The notes under the pieces are model-generated. The model ran no database searches. It was not told the DNA's origin and worked only from the letters and a program-made list of their open reading frames with translations. From an uncultured Desulfobulbaceae bacterium (GTDB lineage: Bacteria > Desulfobacterota > Desulfobulbia > Desulfobulbales > BM004), in contig CAMYJP010000114.1 of assembly GCA_947258675.1 (NCBI GenBank), positions 1 through 6,713 on the forward strand: a DNA stretch of 6,713 nt, read 5' to 3'. Below, piece by piece: positions 1 to 5,491 of this stretch. The first letter of the stretch is position 1, and the number at the start of each line of letters is the position of its first letter. The position numbers and the translations under genes are program-made.

Positions 1-2
1 CA

Positions 3-34
3 GGCCCACTATCAGATAATGAGGATAGCGGGCC
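3..34 (-). terminator. Hairpin ending the serine tRNA operon (T-run outside window)
   Basis: On the minus strand GGCCCGCTATC pairs with GATAGTGGGCC around a 10-base loop, an 11-pair stem with a single G-T wobble. It begins 14 bases past the encoded CCA of tRNA-Ser(GCU), where a terminator for the tRNA transcript is expected. The U-tract, if present, would lie beyond base 1, so termination is inferred from position and stem strength. The plus-strand reading has an A-C mismatch in place of the wobble, so the structure fits leftward transcription better. Confidence 0.6.
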
Positions 35-48
35 TTCACTAGAAAATA

Positions 49-141
49 TGGCGGAGAGAGAGGGATTCGAACCCTCGGTGAGGTTTAACCCCCACACTCG
101 CTTAGCAGGCGAGCACCTTCAGCCAGCTCGGTCATCTCTCC
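49..141 (-). tRNA. tRNA-Ser, anticodon GCU
   Basis: This is a 93-base class II tRNA that decodes AGC and AGU serine codons. The 7-pair acceptor stem GGAGAGA/TCTCTCC occupies 135-141 and 53-59, followed by discriminator G (52) and an encoded CCA (49-51). The anticodon stem CTCGC/GCGAG (minus strand) closes the loop CTGCTAA, with anticodon GCT at plus-strand positions 104-106. A long variable arm and the T-loop TTCGAAT are present. It lies 39 bases downstream of tRNA-Ser(UGA) and is probably cut from the same precursor. Confidence 0.97.
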
Positions 142-180
142 TATTCATCCTATTGTTCTGTTTATCATACAAAATAATGG

Positions 181-266
181 TGGCGGAGGGAGTAGGATTC
201 GAACCCACGGAACTTTCGTTCAACGGTTTTCAAGACCGCCGCCTTAAACCACTCGGCCATCCCTCC
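181..266 (-). tRNA. tRNA-Ser, anticodon UGA
   Basis: This is an 86-base class II serine tRNA reading UCN codons. The acceptor stem GGAGGGA/TCCCTCC occupies 260-266 and 185-191, then discriminator G (184) and an encoded CCA (181-183). The D arm reads GCCGAGTGGTTTAAGGC. The anticodon stem GCGGT/ACCGT closes CTTGAAA, with anticodon TGA at plus-strand positions 230-232. The long variable arm (GAAC/GTTC) is the serine identity element. It is the first gene of the two-tRNA operon. Confidence 0.97.
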
Positions 267-282
267 GAGTTTGCGTAGAGGA

Positions 283-311
283 TATGTACCATTTCAGGTG
301 AAGTGTGTCAA
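283..311 (-). promoter_or_regulatory. Sigma-70 promoter of the serine tRNA operon
   Basis: The minus strand has a perfect -35 box TTGACA (306-311), a 17-base spacer, and an extended -10 element TGgTACATA whose hexamer lies at 283-288. Predicted initiation is about 10 bases before the tRNA-Ser(UGA) 5' end. AT-rich sequence lies upstream of the -35 box, as is common at stable-RNA promoters. The -10 hexamer itself matches consensus only moderately. Confidence 0.7.
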
Positions 312-347
312 TATTCCATAGTTTAAGAAATTTGCTAAAAGCTCAAT

Positions 348-353
348 TATAAT
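348..353 (+). promoter_or_regulatory. -10 box for queH, implying a leaderless transcript
   Basis: A perfect TATAAT lies with its last base 10 bases before the queH ATG. Initiation 6-8 bases beyond it would leave only about 3-5 untranslated bases, which agrees with the lack of any purine-rich ribosome binding site. No convincing -35 box is visible. The upstream DNA is AT-rich and shared with the divergent tRNA promoter. Confidence 0.5.
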
Positions 354-363
354 TTTTATTAAA

Positions 364-924
364 ATGCTTCTCTTACATCTCTGTTGCGCACCCTGCGCTA
401 CTTACCCTTTGGATGTTTTTCAGAAGGAAGGACTGCAAGTCAAAGGGTATTTCTTCAACCCGAACATTCATCCGTTTCGCGAATTTAAGAACAGGCTGCG
501 GGCGGTAGAACTATTAGCTGAAAAGAGGCAACTGGCCATTGATTACCATAAAGAATATGGCCTGAAGGAATATCTTCGAAAAGTCGTGTTTTATGAGCAG
601 AAACGCTGTGAACTCTGCTATGGTATGCGGTTAGTTGCTACAGCCAAACATGCCAAAAATATTGGGGCCGCCTGTTTTACAACGACCTTACTATATAGCA
701 GGTACCAGCAGCATGAACTGATACGGAGGAAAGCAGAGAGTGTTTCAGAAGAGTACGGAATCCCTTTTTTTTATCGAGACTTCAGGGAAGGGTGGCAAAA
801 GGGTATTGATATGGCAATTGAGATGAGCCTCTACCGCCAATCCTACTGTGGCTGTATTTATAGCGAACAGGAAAGGTATGACAAACAATTCCGAAAAAAG
901 AAAGTCACCCCGATTAGTTCCTAA
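364..924 (+). CDS. queH: Epoxyqueuosine reductase QueH (DUF208 family)
   Basis: The 186-residue product is a cytoplasmic metalloenzyme that reduces epoxyqueuosine to queuosine, the last step of making the queuosine wobble base in tRNAs with GUN anticodons. It replaces the cobalamin-dependent enzyme QueG. Family motifs are present at the expected places: LLLHLCCAPC at residues 2-11 (Cys7, Cys8, Cys11), RCELCYGMR at 81-89 (Cys82, Cys85), TTLLYSRYQ at 107-115 and YCGCIYS at 161-167 (Cys162, Cys164). These cysteines are known in the family to help hold an iron-sulfur cluster and a second metal. Length is typical of the family. ATG 364 is the only sensible start: an in-frame TAG lies at 319-321 and no other ATG, GTG or TTG intervenes. 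No other queuosine gene is nearby. The 3' end overlaps the convergent CoA-binding gene by 11 bases. Confidence 0.93.
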   Translation: MLLLHLCCAPCATYPLDVFQKEGLQVKGYFFNPNIHPFREFKNRLRAVELLAEKRQLAIDYHKEYGLKEYLRKVVFYEQKRCELCYGMRLVATAKHAKNIGAACFTTTLLYSRYQQHELIRRKAESVSEEYGIPFFYRDFREGWQKGIDMAIEMSLYRQSYCGCIYSEQERYDKQFRKKKVTPISS

Positions 925-1330
925 TAAAATTCATATGATCTACCTTAAGGCAGCGATCCATAATTACCGATAACCCAGCCTTTCTGGCTTTTTGGGCGGC
1001 TTCTTCATGCACTATATCCTTCTGCATCCAGACAACTCCGGCTCTTATGGAAATTGCCTCTTCAACTACCGGCAGTACATAAGCAGGATTCCGAAAGATA
1101 TCTACAATATCAATATGAATTGGAATTGCAGTGAGATTAGGGTAACAAATCATTCCCAAAATTTGACGTTGACCAGGATTTACCGGAATAACCGAAAACC
1201 CGGCCTTTATTAAATAACTGGCAACCTGATGGCTGGGCCGAATGCTCTTTGGGGATAAACCGACAACAGCAATATTTTTAGCAGAGGAAAGAATCTTTTT
1301 TATATCGGCCTGAAGCGCCATTGAAATCAT
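914..1330 (-). CDS. CoA-binding domain protein (YccU-like)
   Basis: The 138-residue product is a stand-alone CoA-binding (Rossmann-type) domain, related to the nucleotide-binding part of succinyl-CoA synthetase alpha. Seen in the sequence: IAVVGLSPKSIRPSHQVASY at residues 20-39, VIPVNPGQRQILG at 47-59, IDIVDIFRNP at 73-82, VVWMQKDIVHEEAA at 99-112 and VIMDRC at 122-127. All are signatures of the family, whose physiological role is not established. Three starts are possible: GTG at 1339, ATG at 1330 and ATG at 1321. I chose 1330 because GGTGAT, complementary to the 16S rRNA tail, lies about 4 bases before it. The gene begins 46 bases after the carboxypeptidase stop and is probably cotranscribed with it. 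Its last 11 bases are antisense to the end of queH. Confidence 0.88.
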   Translation of the reverse strand: MISMALQADIKKILSSAKNIAVVGLSPKSIRPSHQVASYLIKAGFSVIPVNPGQRQILGMICYPNLTAIPIHIDIVDIFRNPAYVLPVVEEAISIRAGVVWMQKDIVHEEAAQKARKAGLSVIMDRCLKVDHMNFIRN

Positions 1331-1376
1331 ACTAATCACCGAATGTAATCTACCGGCCGGTCTTGATAGTTAACAC

Positions 1377-2867
1377 TTAATCACCGTATTTATGACTAAT
1401 ATAGTTTATAAATGCTGTTGCGTTCAATTTTTCCCCGGTTACCCTTTTTAAAAGCTCCGGTGGCGAGTAGATTGCACCATGTCGGTATATAGTATCTGTG
1501 AGCCAATTCCTTATTTTCTCTAAATTTCCACTTTTTATTGTTTGGAAATATTCCGGATCAAATTTGCAATATGTCTCCCAGATCTGAGCTGCGGCCAGGT
1601 TGCCTATTGTATAGGTTGGAAAATATCCAAAACTGCCATGGGCCCAATGTATATCCTGCAAAACACCCTGCGCGTCACTATTCTTTTGATCACCAGCTGA
1701 CACTCCAAGGTATTTATAATATTTTTCATTCCAAAGGGCTGGTAGGTCTGCAACAGATATACTTTTGTTCATAAGCTCCCTTTCCAATTCAAATCGGGCC
1801 AGTACATGCAGATTATAACTCACTTCATCGGCCTCCACACGAATCAGGCCAGGCCTTATTGCATTAATTTCAGCATAAAAAGAATCAAGAGATCTATCTT
1901 TAAACTGATCAGGGAATTGTTTCTGTAGTTCGGGATAATAATTTTTCCAGAATGGCAGGCTCCGGCCAATAATATTCTCCCACAAGCGAGACTGGGATTC
2001 ATGAATACCCAGAGAAACCCCACTATCAAGGTGTGTTTCAGCTAATTCTTCGGCCACGCCTTGTTCGTAGAGCGCATGCCCGCCTTCATGCAGAGCGCTG
2101 AATATATATTCCAGCGAACGGTGATGATAGCGATTTGTCACCCGCCTATCGTTGTGTCCAAGACTCGTTGTAAAAGGATGGGCTGATGCATCCTGACGGC
2201 CACGCTCAAAGTCATAACCGATCTTTTTCAAAACCATTTCTGAAAACTCAACCTGAGCATTTAATTCAAACTCAGAAGAGACAACTGATCTTGACTCAAT
2301 TGCTAGTCCCTTTTTATTAATTATTTCCACTAAAAAAGGTGCCAATCCGTTAAAAATCTCAGACACCTCAGAAGCTAAAAGCCCTTCTTCATGAAGATCC
2401 AACAGCGCATCATAGGGCTCTTCGGCATATCCAAGATACTCTGCTTTTTCAATGCTCATATCGACAATTTTTTCAAGTAACGACTGAAAAATTGAGAAAT
2501 CAGAAAGCTGCTTGGCTTTCACCCATACTGGCAGGGCTTGTGAAGTGAGGCGTGAAAAATCAGCAACAAATTTTTCCGGTAATTTACTGCTATGCTTATG
2601 TTCACGCAGCATAATACGCAAAAGAGCATTGTCCTCTGTGGACAGCGACCGCTTTATGTCATTTAATCTGTTCAAAAGGGATTCCAGGGCAGGGGAGACT
2701 ATTCTGCGATGGATGATACTGCTCATAAGGGCAAATTGACTTCCCCTGGCTTCAATTCCACTTGCAGGCATCATTACTTCCTGGTCCCATTGCATTAAGG
2801 ACATGACATTACCAAGAGATGTTAACTCCTTGGATATCTCACGCAATTCTTCTATTTCCGACATCAT
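1377..2867 (-). CDS. Thermostable carboxypeptidase 1 (carboxypeptidase Taq), peptidase family M32
   Basis: The 496-residue product is a cytosolic zinc metallopeptidase that removes C-terminal amino acids from peptides and has broad specificity. The zinc motif HEGGH is at residues 260-264 and the third ligand lies in GIHESQSR (Glu290). Further M32 blocks are HPFTTSLG (230-237), SRLWENIIGRS (293-303), IRVEADEVSYNLH (342-354) and DIHWAHGSFGYFPTYTIG (405-422). Length is about the usual 500, and there is no signal peptide. The start is ATGATG preceded by AGGAG. The second ATG (2864) has the better 6-base spacing, so the true N-terminus may be one residue shorter. It is the upstream gene of a leftward pair with the CoA-binding gene. 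The substrate in this organism is unknown; a role in peptide recycling is the usual guess. Confidence 0.95.
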   Translation of the reverse strand: MMSEIEELREISKELTSLGNVMSLMQWDQEVMMPASGIEARGSQFALMSSIIHRRIVSPALESLLNRLNDIKRSLSTEDNALLRIMLREHKHSSKLPEKFVADFSRLTSQALPVWVKAKQLSDFSIFQSLLEKIVDMSIEKAEYLGYAEEPYDALLDLHEEGLLASEVSEIFNGLAPFLVEIINKKGLAIESRSVVSSEFELNAQVEFSEMVLKKIGYDFERGRQDASAHPFTTSLGHNDRRVTNRYHHRSLEYIFSALHEGGHALYEQGVAEELAETHLDSGVSLGIHESQSRLWENIIGRSLPFWKNYYPELQKQFPDQFKDRSLDSFYAEINAIRPGLIRVEADEVSYNLHVLARFELERELMNKSISVADLPALWNEKYYKYLGVSAGDQKNSDAQGVLQDIHWAHGSFGYFPTYTIGNLAAAQIWETYCKFDPEYFQTIKSGNLEKIRNWLTDTIYRHGAIYSPPELLKRVTGEKLNATAFINYISHKYGD

Positions 2868-2876
2868 ATTCTCCTA

Positions 2877-2912
2877 CTGGTAAATGTTGATGGCCTCGCA
2901 AAACTTCACCAG
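2877..2912 (-). promoter_or_regulatory. Hairpin in the carboxypeptidase leader
   Basis: In the minus-strand leader CTGGTGAA (2905-2912) can pair with TTTACCAG (2877-2884), giving 8 pairs including one G-U. The stem ends next to the AGGAG ribosome binding site (2871-2876) of the carboxypeptidase. It could tune ribosome access, but the loop is 20 bases and the stem modest. Confidence 0.3.
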
Positions 2913-2956
2913 CTATTTTGTAAGTCAGAAAGACCTGTTAATTACATTACGAAAAT

Positions 2957-2962
2957 ATTATA
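2957..2962 (-). promoter_or_regulatory. Possible -10 box for the carboxypeptidase operon
   Basis: A perfect TATAAT lies on the minus strand about 90 bases before the carboxypeptidase start. The -35 region at normal spacing (around 2980-2985, GCGAAA) is poor, so an activator or another promoter may be needed. The predicted leader would be about 80 bases long. Confidence 0.35.
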
Positions 2963-3344
2963 GAAGGTAGCATAAATCATTTCGCACACCATTAAACTAT
3001 AAGGTTTCTTTTTTAATATACTTCTAACTGTCTGTTTATCAGAATGATTTGAAATAGAAACCTTTCAATTATAAAAAAATATTGTACCAAATTGCTGTGC
3101 TGTATTATTATGGCGTGTTTATACATAAGAAAAAAGAAACACTAATTCTATAAAGGCTACCATAAAGCATCTTTCAGTTGCGTATAAAGGATATTACTCC
3201 CTAACATGCCACATTGTTTCGAAACCGGGTAAATCTGATCAATGGTTATATTTCTATCCAATACAGCGGTTGGTTGGGTTTGCCCTGGACTCCCAATGTA
3301 AAAAGCTCCTGAACAAAACGATCTACAAAGGAATATACATTAGT

Positions 3345-4214
3345 ATGTACTTTCAAGACATCATATTGGAATTAAATAAATATTGGGCTGAAAAGGGATG
3401 TGTCATTCAGCAGCCTTATGATATGGAAGTTGGTGCTGGAACTTTTCACCCTGCCACTTTGCTCCGTGCTCTTGGACCTGAACCTTGGAAAGCAGCATAT
3501 GTGCAGCCATCCAGAAGACCTACTGACGGCCGCTATGGGGAAAATCCCAACCGTCTTCAGCACTATTATCAATATCAGGTGGTAATCAAACCTTCTCCAC
3601 TGGATATACAGGAGCTTTACCTTGAAAGTTTAAAGAAATTTGGTCTCGATCTTCTTGAACATGATATCCGTTTTGTTGAGGATGACTGGGAATCTCCTAC
3701 GCTTGGAGCATGGGGCTTAGGATGGGAAGTGTGGCTTGATGGAATGGAAATCACACAATTCACTTATTTTCAGCAGGCAGGGAGCATTGATCTACATCCT
3801 GTTACCGCGGAGGTCACCTATGGCCTTGAGCGAATAGCCATGTATCTGCAGGGCGTAGATAGTGTCTATGAGATAGCCTGGAATAAAGAGATAAATTACG
3901 GACACATTTACCACCAGGCTGAGGTAGAATTCTCGACTTTTAATTTTGAAGAGGCAAATATAGAGGCCCATATTTCTTTCTTTAACACCTATGAAGCAGA
4001 AGCTTTTAAGCTACTTGACAAGAGCCTTATTTTGCCGGCTTATGACTACTGCTTGAAATGCTCACATATTTTTAATCTGCTTGATGCAAGAAAAGCCATT
4101 AGTGTAGCCGAGCGGACACGCTACATTGGTAGAATTCGAAATATTGCCAGGAAAGTCGCTGTCAATTACACCCAACAACGTGAGGAAATGGAGTATCCTC
4201 TTTTAAATACTTGA
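3345..4214 (+). CDS. glyQ: Glycyl-tRNA synthetase alpha subunit
   Basis: The 289-residue product is the catalytic class II aminoacyl-tRNA synthetase subunit of the alpha2beta2 bacterial glycine enzyme; it makes glycyl-adenylate and charges tRNA-Gly together with the beta subunit. Near-invariant blocks are present: [17 protein letters not shown] (22-38), RALGPEPW (41-48), the motif 2 region [18 protein letters not shown] (53-70), [20 protein letters not shown] (120-139) and the motif 3 region [12 protein letters not shown] (158-169). Length is normal (about 290-300). ATG 3345 is chosen because homologs start with MxFQDxIL. AAAGGA lies about 12 bases upstream, slightly distant. A longer reading from TTG 3270 adds 25 unrelated residues and is rejected. 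The beta-subunit gene glyS, usually directly downstream, is absent here. Confidence 0.97.
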   Translation: MYFQDIILELNKYWAEKGCVIQQPYDMEVGAGTFHPATLLRALGPEPWKAAYVQPSRRPTDGRYGENPNRLQHYYQYQVVIKPSPLDIQELYLESLKKFGLDLLEHDIRFVEDDWESPTLGAWGLGWEVWLDGMEITQFTYFQQAGSIDLHPVTAEVTYGLERIAMYLQGVDSVYEIAWNKEINYGHIYHQAEVEFSTFNFEEANIEAHISFFNTYEAEAFKLLDKSLILPAYDYCLKCSHIFNLLDARKAISVAERTRYIGRIRNIARKVAVNYTQQREEMEYPLLNT

Positions 4215-4219
4215 AACTG

Positions 4220-4269
4220 ATTGACAGGGTGTATTATGTCAATAGGGGAGGGCGTTTTTGTAATTGACA
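4220..4269 (+). repeat. Three alternating arms forming two exclusive hairpins after glyQ
   Basis: ATTGACA (4220-4226), its complement TGTCAAT (4237-4243) and ATTGACA again (4263-4269) lie just after the glyQ stop. The middle arm can pair perfectly with either outer arm but not both. A GGGGAGGGCGTTTTT stretch sits between arms two and three. Neither hairpin is followed directly by a U-run, so this is not a standard intrinsic terminator. It may mark the 3' end of the glyQ mRNA or protect it. Confidence 0.5.
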
Positions 4270-4317
4270 TGAAGCGGTGCCAGCGCAGACCATAACTTTG
4301 AAAATAATCTCAGAAGA

Positions 4318-4334
4318 GAAACCAGTCGGATTTC
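4318..4334 (-). terminator. Weak hairpin downstream of selC
   Basis: On the minus strand GAAATCC and GGTTTC fold around a 4-base loop with one bulged base, 13 bases past the tRNA-Sec CCA end. The following sequence is pyrimidine-rich (TCTTCTG) but has no clean T-run. It could end the selC transcript; support is only positional. Confidence 0.25.
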
Positions 4335-4347
4335 ACATAATTAAAAA

Positions 4348-4445
4348 TGGCGGAAGTGCATGGGAATCGAACCCACCCACCGGGCTGTTAACCCGATGCA
4401 CCGGATTTGAAGTCCGGGAGAGCCACCAGTGCCCTTTCCACTTCC
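4348..4445 (-). tRNA. selC: Selenocysteine tRNA (tRNA-Sec, anticodon UCA)
   Basis: This 98-base gene encodes the tRNA that inserts selenocysteine at UGA codons. It is first charged with serine by SerRS, then converted by SelA and delivered by SelB. Seen directly: the anticodon stem CCGGA/TCCGG closing loop CTTCAAA with anticodon TCA (plus positions 4408-4410); the long acceptor arm beginning GGAAGTG and ending CACTTCC; discriminator G; an encoded CCA (4348-4350); a long variable arm ATCGGG/CCCGGT; and T-loop TTCGATT. Size and the GGACTTCAAATCC core match bacterial selC. The eighth acceptor position is a G-G mismatch followed by an A-T pair, a small oddity. The organism should therefore encode selA, selB, selD and selenoproteins elsewhere. 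Confidence 0.95.
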
Positions 4446-4463
4446 CCAATTATTTCTAATTGG
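4446..4463 (-). repeat. Perfect stem-loop abutting the selC 5' end
   Basis: CCAATTA (4446-4452) and TAATTGG (4457-4463) form a perfect 7-pair stem with a 4-base loop, ending exactly one base before the mature tRNA-Sec 5' end. In the precursor it would stack against the acceptor stem at the RNase P cleavage site. It could also be a DNA palindrome read by a regulator just downstream of the selC promoter. Confidence 0.5.
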
Positions 4464-4466
4464 TTA

Positions 4467-4499
4467 ATTATAATAATATTTCATTGTTCGGGTAAACAA
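4467..4499 (-). promoter_or_regulatory. Likely selC promoter
   Basis: The minus strand shows TTGTTT (4494-4499) as a -35 box, an 18-base spacer and TATTAT (4470-4475). An overlapping TATAAT (4467-4472) gives a longer 21-base spacer. Initiation would fall within about 15-25 bases of the tRNA, leaving a short leader with the stem-loop at 4446-4463. Confidence 0.5.
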
Positions 4500-4808
4500 T
4501 TTTTTCCTGTAGGTTAGGTAGAATCCGTTAAAAACATGCTGTTTATTCAAATTAACTGCAAATAGATAACATGTTTAAAACCCTAAACAGTATATTCAGA
4601 AATATAGCTGGTTAAGGGGTTTATAATTAAAAACATTATCCGATATAAAGAATATAGCTGAGACGGACATTTTCTGGTATTTTTTCCTGGAGTTTTGCAG
4701 TCAACCATTTATGCTTTTGATTATTTTTCAAATGAGATCAATATTAATCAAAGATACTATAATAACGAGCTCAATTGCGAGCGCTCATGTTTTTTGGGGG
4801 TAGTACGC
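4500..4808. other. Intergenic region with repeats upstream of the acidic protein gene
   Basis: There is no gene I can support here. The stretch carries several exact complementary pairs: AAACATG (4532-4538) with CATGTTT (4570-4576), CTGTTTA (4539-4545) with TAAACAG (4584-4590), and AAACCC (4578-4583) with GGGTTT (4617-4622). A 10-base direct repeat AATATAGCTG occurs at 4601-4610 and 4651-4660. It may be a long leader or an unrecognised RNA. Confidence 0.4.
4716..4763 (+). promoter_or_regulatory. Candidate promoter with a dyad operator for the acidic protein gene
   Basis: TTTGATTA (4716-4723) and TAATCAAA (4745-4752) form a perfect 8-base dyad. The right arm ends 5 bases before a perfect TATAAT at 4758-4763. 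The -35 region has no good match, and the dyad overlaps it, so a DNA-binding regulator could act here. The predicted transcript starts about 40 bases before the ATG at 4809. Confidence 0.4.
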
Positions 4809-5165
4809 ATGAAATGTAATCGGTTAATAACACTACTTAAAAATTGGTATGTACAGGTTCAAGATGAATCAATGGCTCCAGCTCGAATGATAGATTTTAT
4901 GGCCAAACATATGGCAGGGTGTGAGGAATGTCTTGCTGATCCTGATATTAAAGAAGAAGCTGAAAAGATCAAGGAACATATCCTGCCGCCGCCCAAGGTT
5001 CCAAAATCAAAGGAGCCTGTTCCAGATGAAGATTCAGTTGAGCCTGTTGAAGCTGAGACCGCCGAAATTGACGAAGATGAGGTTAGTGAAGAAAACGGCG
5101 TAGCCGACAGCGATGACGAAATCGATGACGAGCTTGAGGAGGAAATTGACATCGATGTTATATAG
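4809..5165 (+). CDS. Small acidic protein with a Cys/His3Cys2Cys zinc-finger-like N-terminus
   Basis: The 118-residue product is of no named function that I recognise. Residues 1-62 look like a folded helical domain containing Cys3, then His34-x3-Cys38-x2-Cys41. The spacing C-x30-H-x3-C-x2-C matches the four-ligand pattern of zinc-binding anti-sigma (ZAS / zf-HC2) domains. A proline-rich linker (LPPPKVPK, 59-66) follows, then a low-complexity tail in which about half of the last 50 residues are Asp or Glu. There is no signal peptide or membrane segment, so it should be cytosolic. ATG 4809 is preferred because GGGGGT lies 7 bases before it; a TTG-started extension from 4695 adds 38 unconvincing residues. 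No sigma factor gene adjoins, so an anti-sigma role is unproven. It is a single-gene unit closed by a strong terminator. Confidence 0.8.
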   Translation: MKCNRLITLLKNWYVQVQDESMAPARMIDFMAKHMAGCEECLADPDIKEEAEKIKEHILPPPKVPKSKEPVPDEDSVEPVEAETAEIDEDEVSEENGVADSDDEIDDELEEEIDIDVI

Positions 5166-5183
5166 ATAACAAAATAACTTTCA

Positions 5184-5230
5184 GCCCACGTTGGGCCTAA
5201 AATGCGCTCTTTTTTTGAGCGCATTTTTTT
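5184..5230 (+). terminator. Strong intrinsic terminator of the acidic protein gene
   Basis: AAAATGCGCTC (5199-5209) pairs perfectly with GAGCGCATTTT (5217-5227) around a T7 loop, and T-rich sequence continues to 5230. A smaller hairpin GCCCA/TGGGC (5184-5196, loop CGT) sits just before it, giving a tandem arrangement 18 bases after the stop codon. The A-run on the left side also lets it act for leftward transcription. Confidence 0.9.
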
Positions 5231-5360
5231 ATTCTAATATCCAATCCCAATTAAATTCTAATGTTGCTTCTCCCAAGAGAAAATTGAACTGAATTAGCCA
5301 TGCCGTCGGCTTCTTTGATTCGCCACAACGTTCCTTCTGGTTCTCCTCCTTCTCACATTT

Positions 5361-5389
5361 TTACCGCTTTGAACGCTGCTTTTTATAAA
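5361..5389 (+). promoter_or_regulatory. Possible promoter of the 54-residue peptide gene
   Basis: TTACCG (5361-5366), a 17-base spacer and TATAAA (5384-5389) form a plausible sigma-70 promoter: the -10 box matches 5 of 6 and the -35 box 3 of 6. Initiation near 5396 would put the hairpin at 5404-5433 at the very 5' end of the mRNA and give a leader of about 95 bases. Confidence 0.4.
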
Positions 5390-5403
5390 GAATCCAATCT
5401 AAT

Positions 5404-5433
5404 CGGAAAATTCGTGCAAGATTAATTTTTCCG
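5404..5433 (+). repeat. Stem-loop near the predicted 5' end of the peptide mRNA
   Basis: CGGAAAATT (5404-5412) pairs with AATTTTTCCG (5424-5433) with one bulged base and an 11-base loop. On the plus strand it could protect the mRNA 5' end. Read on the minus strand it is a weak candidate 3' end for an antisense RNA, though no T-run follows. Confidence 0.4.
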
Positions 5434-5491
5434 CCGCGTCTAATGGTACAAGTAGTTAATTTAAACTTTAACCCAAAAGGGAGGAAAACAA

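Larger units (their letters stand above)
2868..3344. other. 477-base intergenic region between divergent carboxypeptidase and glyQ
   Basis: I see no gene here. It must hold the promoters for both flanking genes; only a TATAAT on the minus strand (2957-2962) stands out. A 9-base perfect inverted repeat, AAGGTTTCT (3001-3009) and AGAAACCTT (3056-3064), is present, and part of the left arm, GTTTCTTTTTT (3004-3014), is also complementary to AAAAAAGAAAC (3130-3140). An imperfect direct repeat pairs AAGGTAGCATAAATCAT (2964-2980) with AAGGCTACCATAAAGCAT (from 3153). No T-box motif is seen ahead of glyQ. Confidence 0.6.
5231..5491 (+). other. Leader region of the 54-residue peptide gene
   Basis: The 326 bases between the acidic protein stop and the peptide ATG hold the terminator above and then this AT-rich leader. 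Recognisable parts are the promoter-like boxes at 5361-5389, a hairpin at 5404-5433, the left arm of a 12-base inverted repeat at 5468-5479 and the ribosome binding site GGGAGG at 5479-5484. A 41-codon open frame (5300-5425) is present but unsupported. I recognise no riboswitch family here. Confidence 0.5.

Noticed and set aside
48..278. A 76-codon plus-strand frame across the first 280 bases.
   Set aside because: It runs through two tRNA genes on the other strand; EGFEPSV and GVGFEPTE are the typical false translation of reversed tRNA T arms.
3141..3344. A T-box or glycine riboswitch ahead of glyQ.
   Set aside because: The T-box core sequence is absent, there is no terminator/antiterminator pair, and no glycine aptamer feature is recognisable.
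4277..4459. A 60-codon plus-strand frame.
   Set aside because: It is the reverse translation of the selC tRNA gene.
4859..5224. A serine-rich minus-strand frame of 121 codons.
   Set aside because: It is the antisense image of the acidic tail; GAA/GAT-rich codons read backwards as serine codons.
5300..5425. A 41-codon open frame from ATG 5300 to TAA 5425, upstream of the 54-residue gene.
   Set aside because: It has no ribosome binding site, no recognisable motif, and overlaps the predicted promoter and leader hairpin of the next gene.
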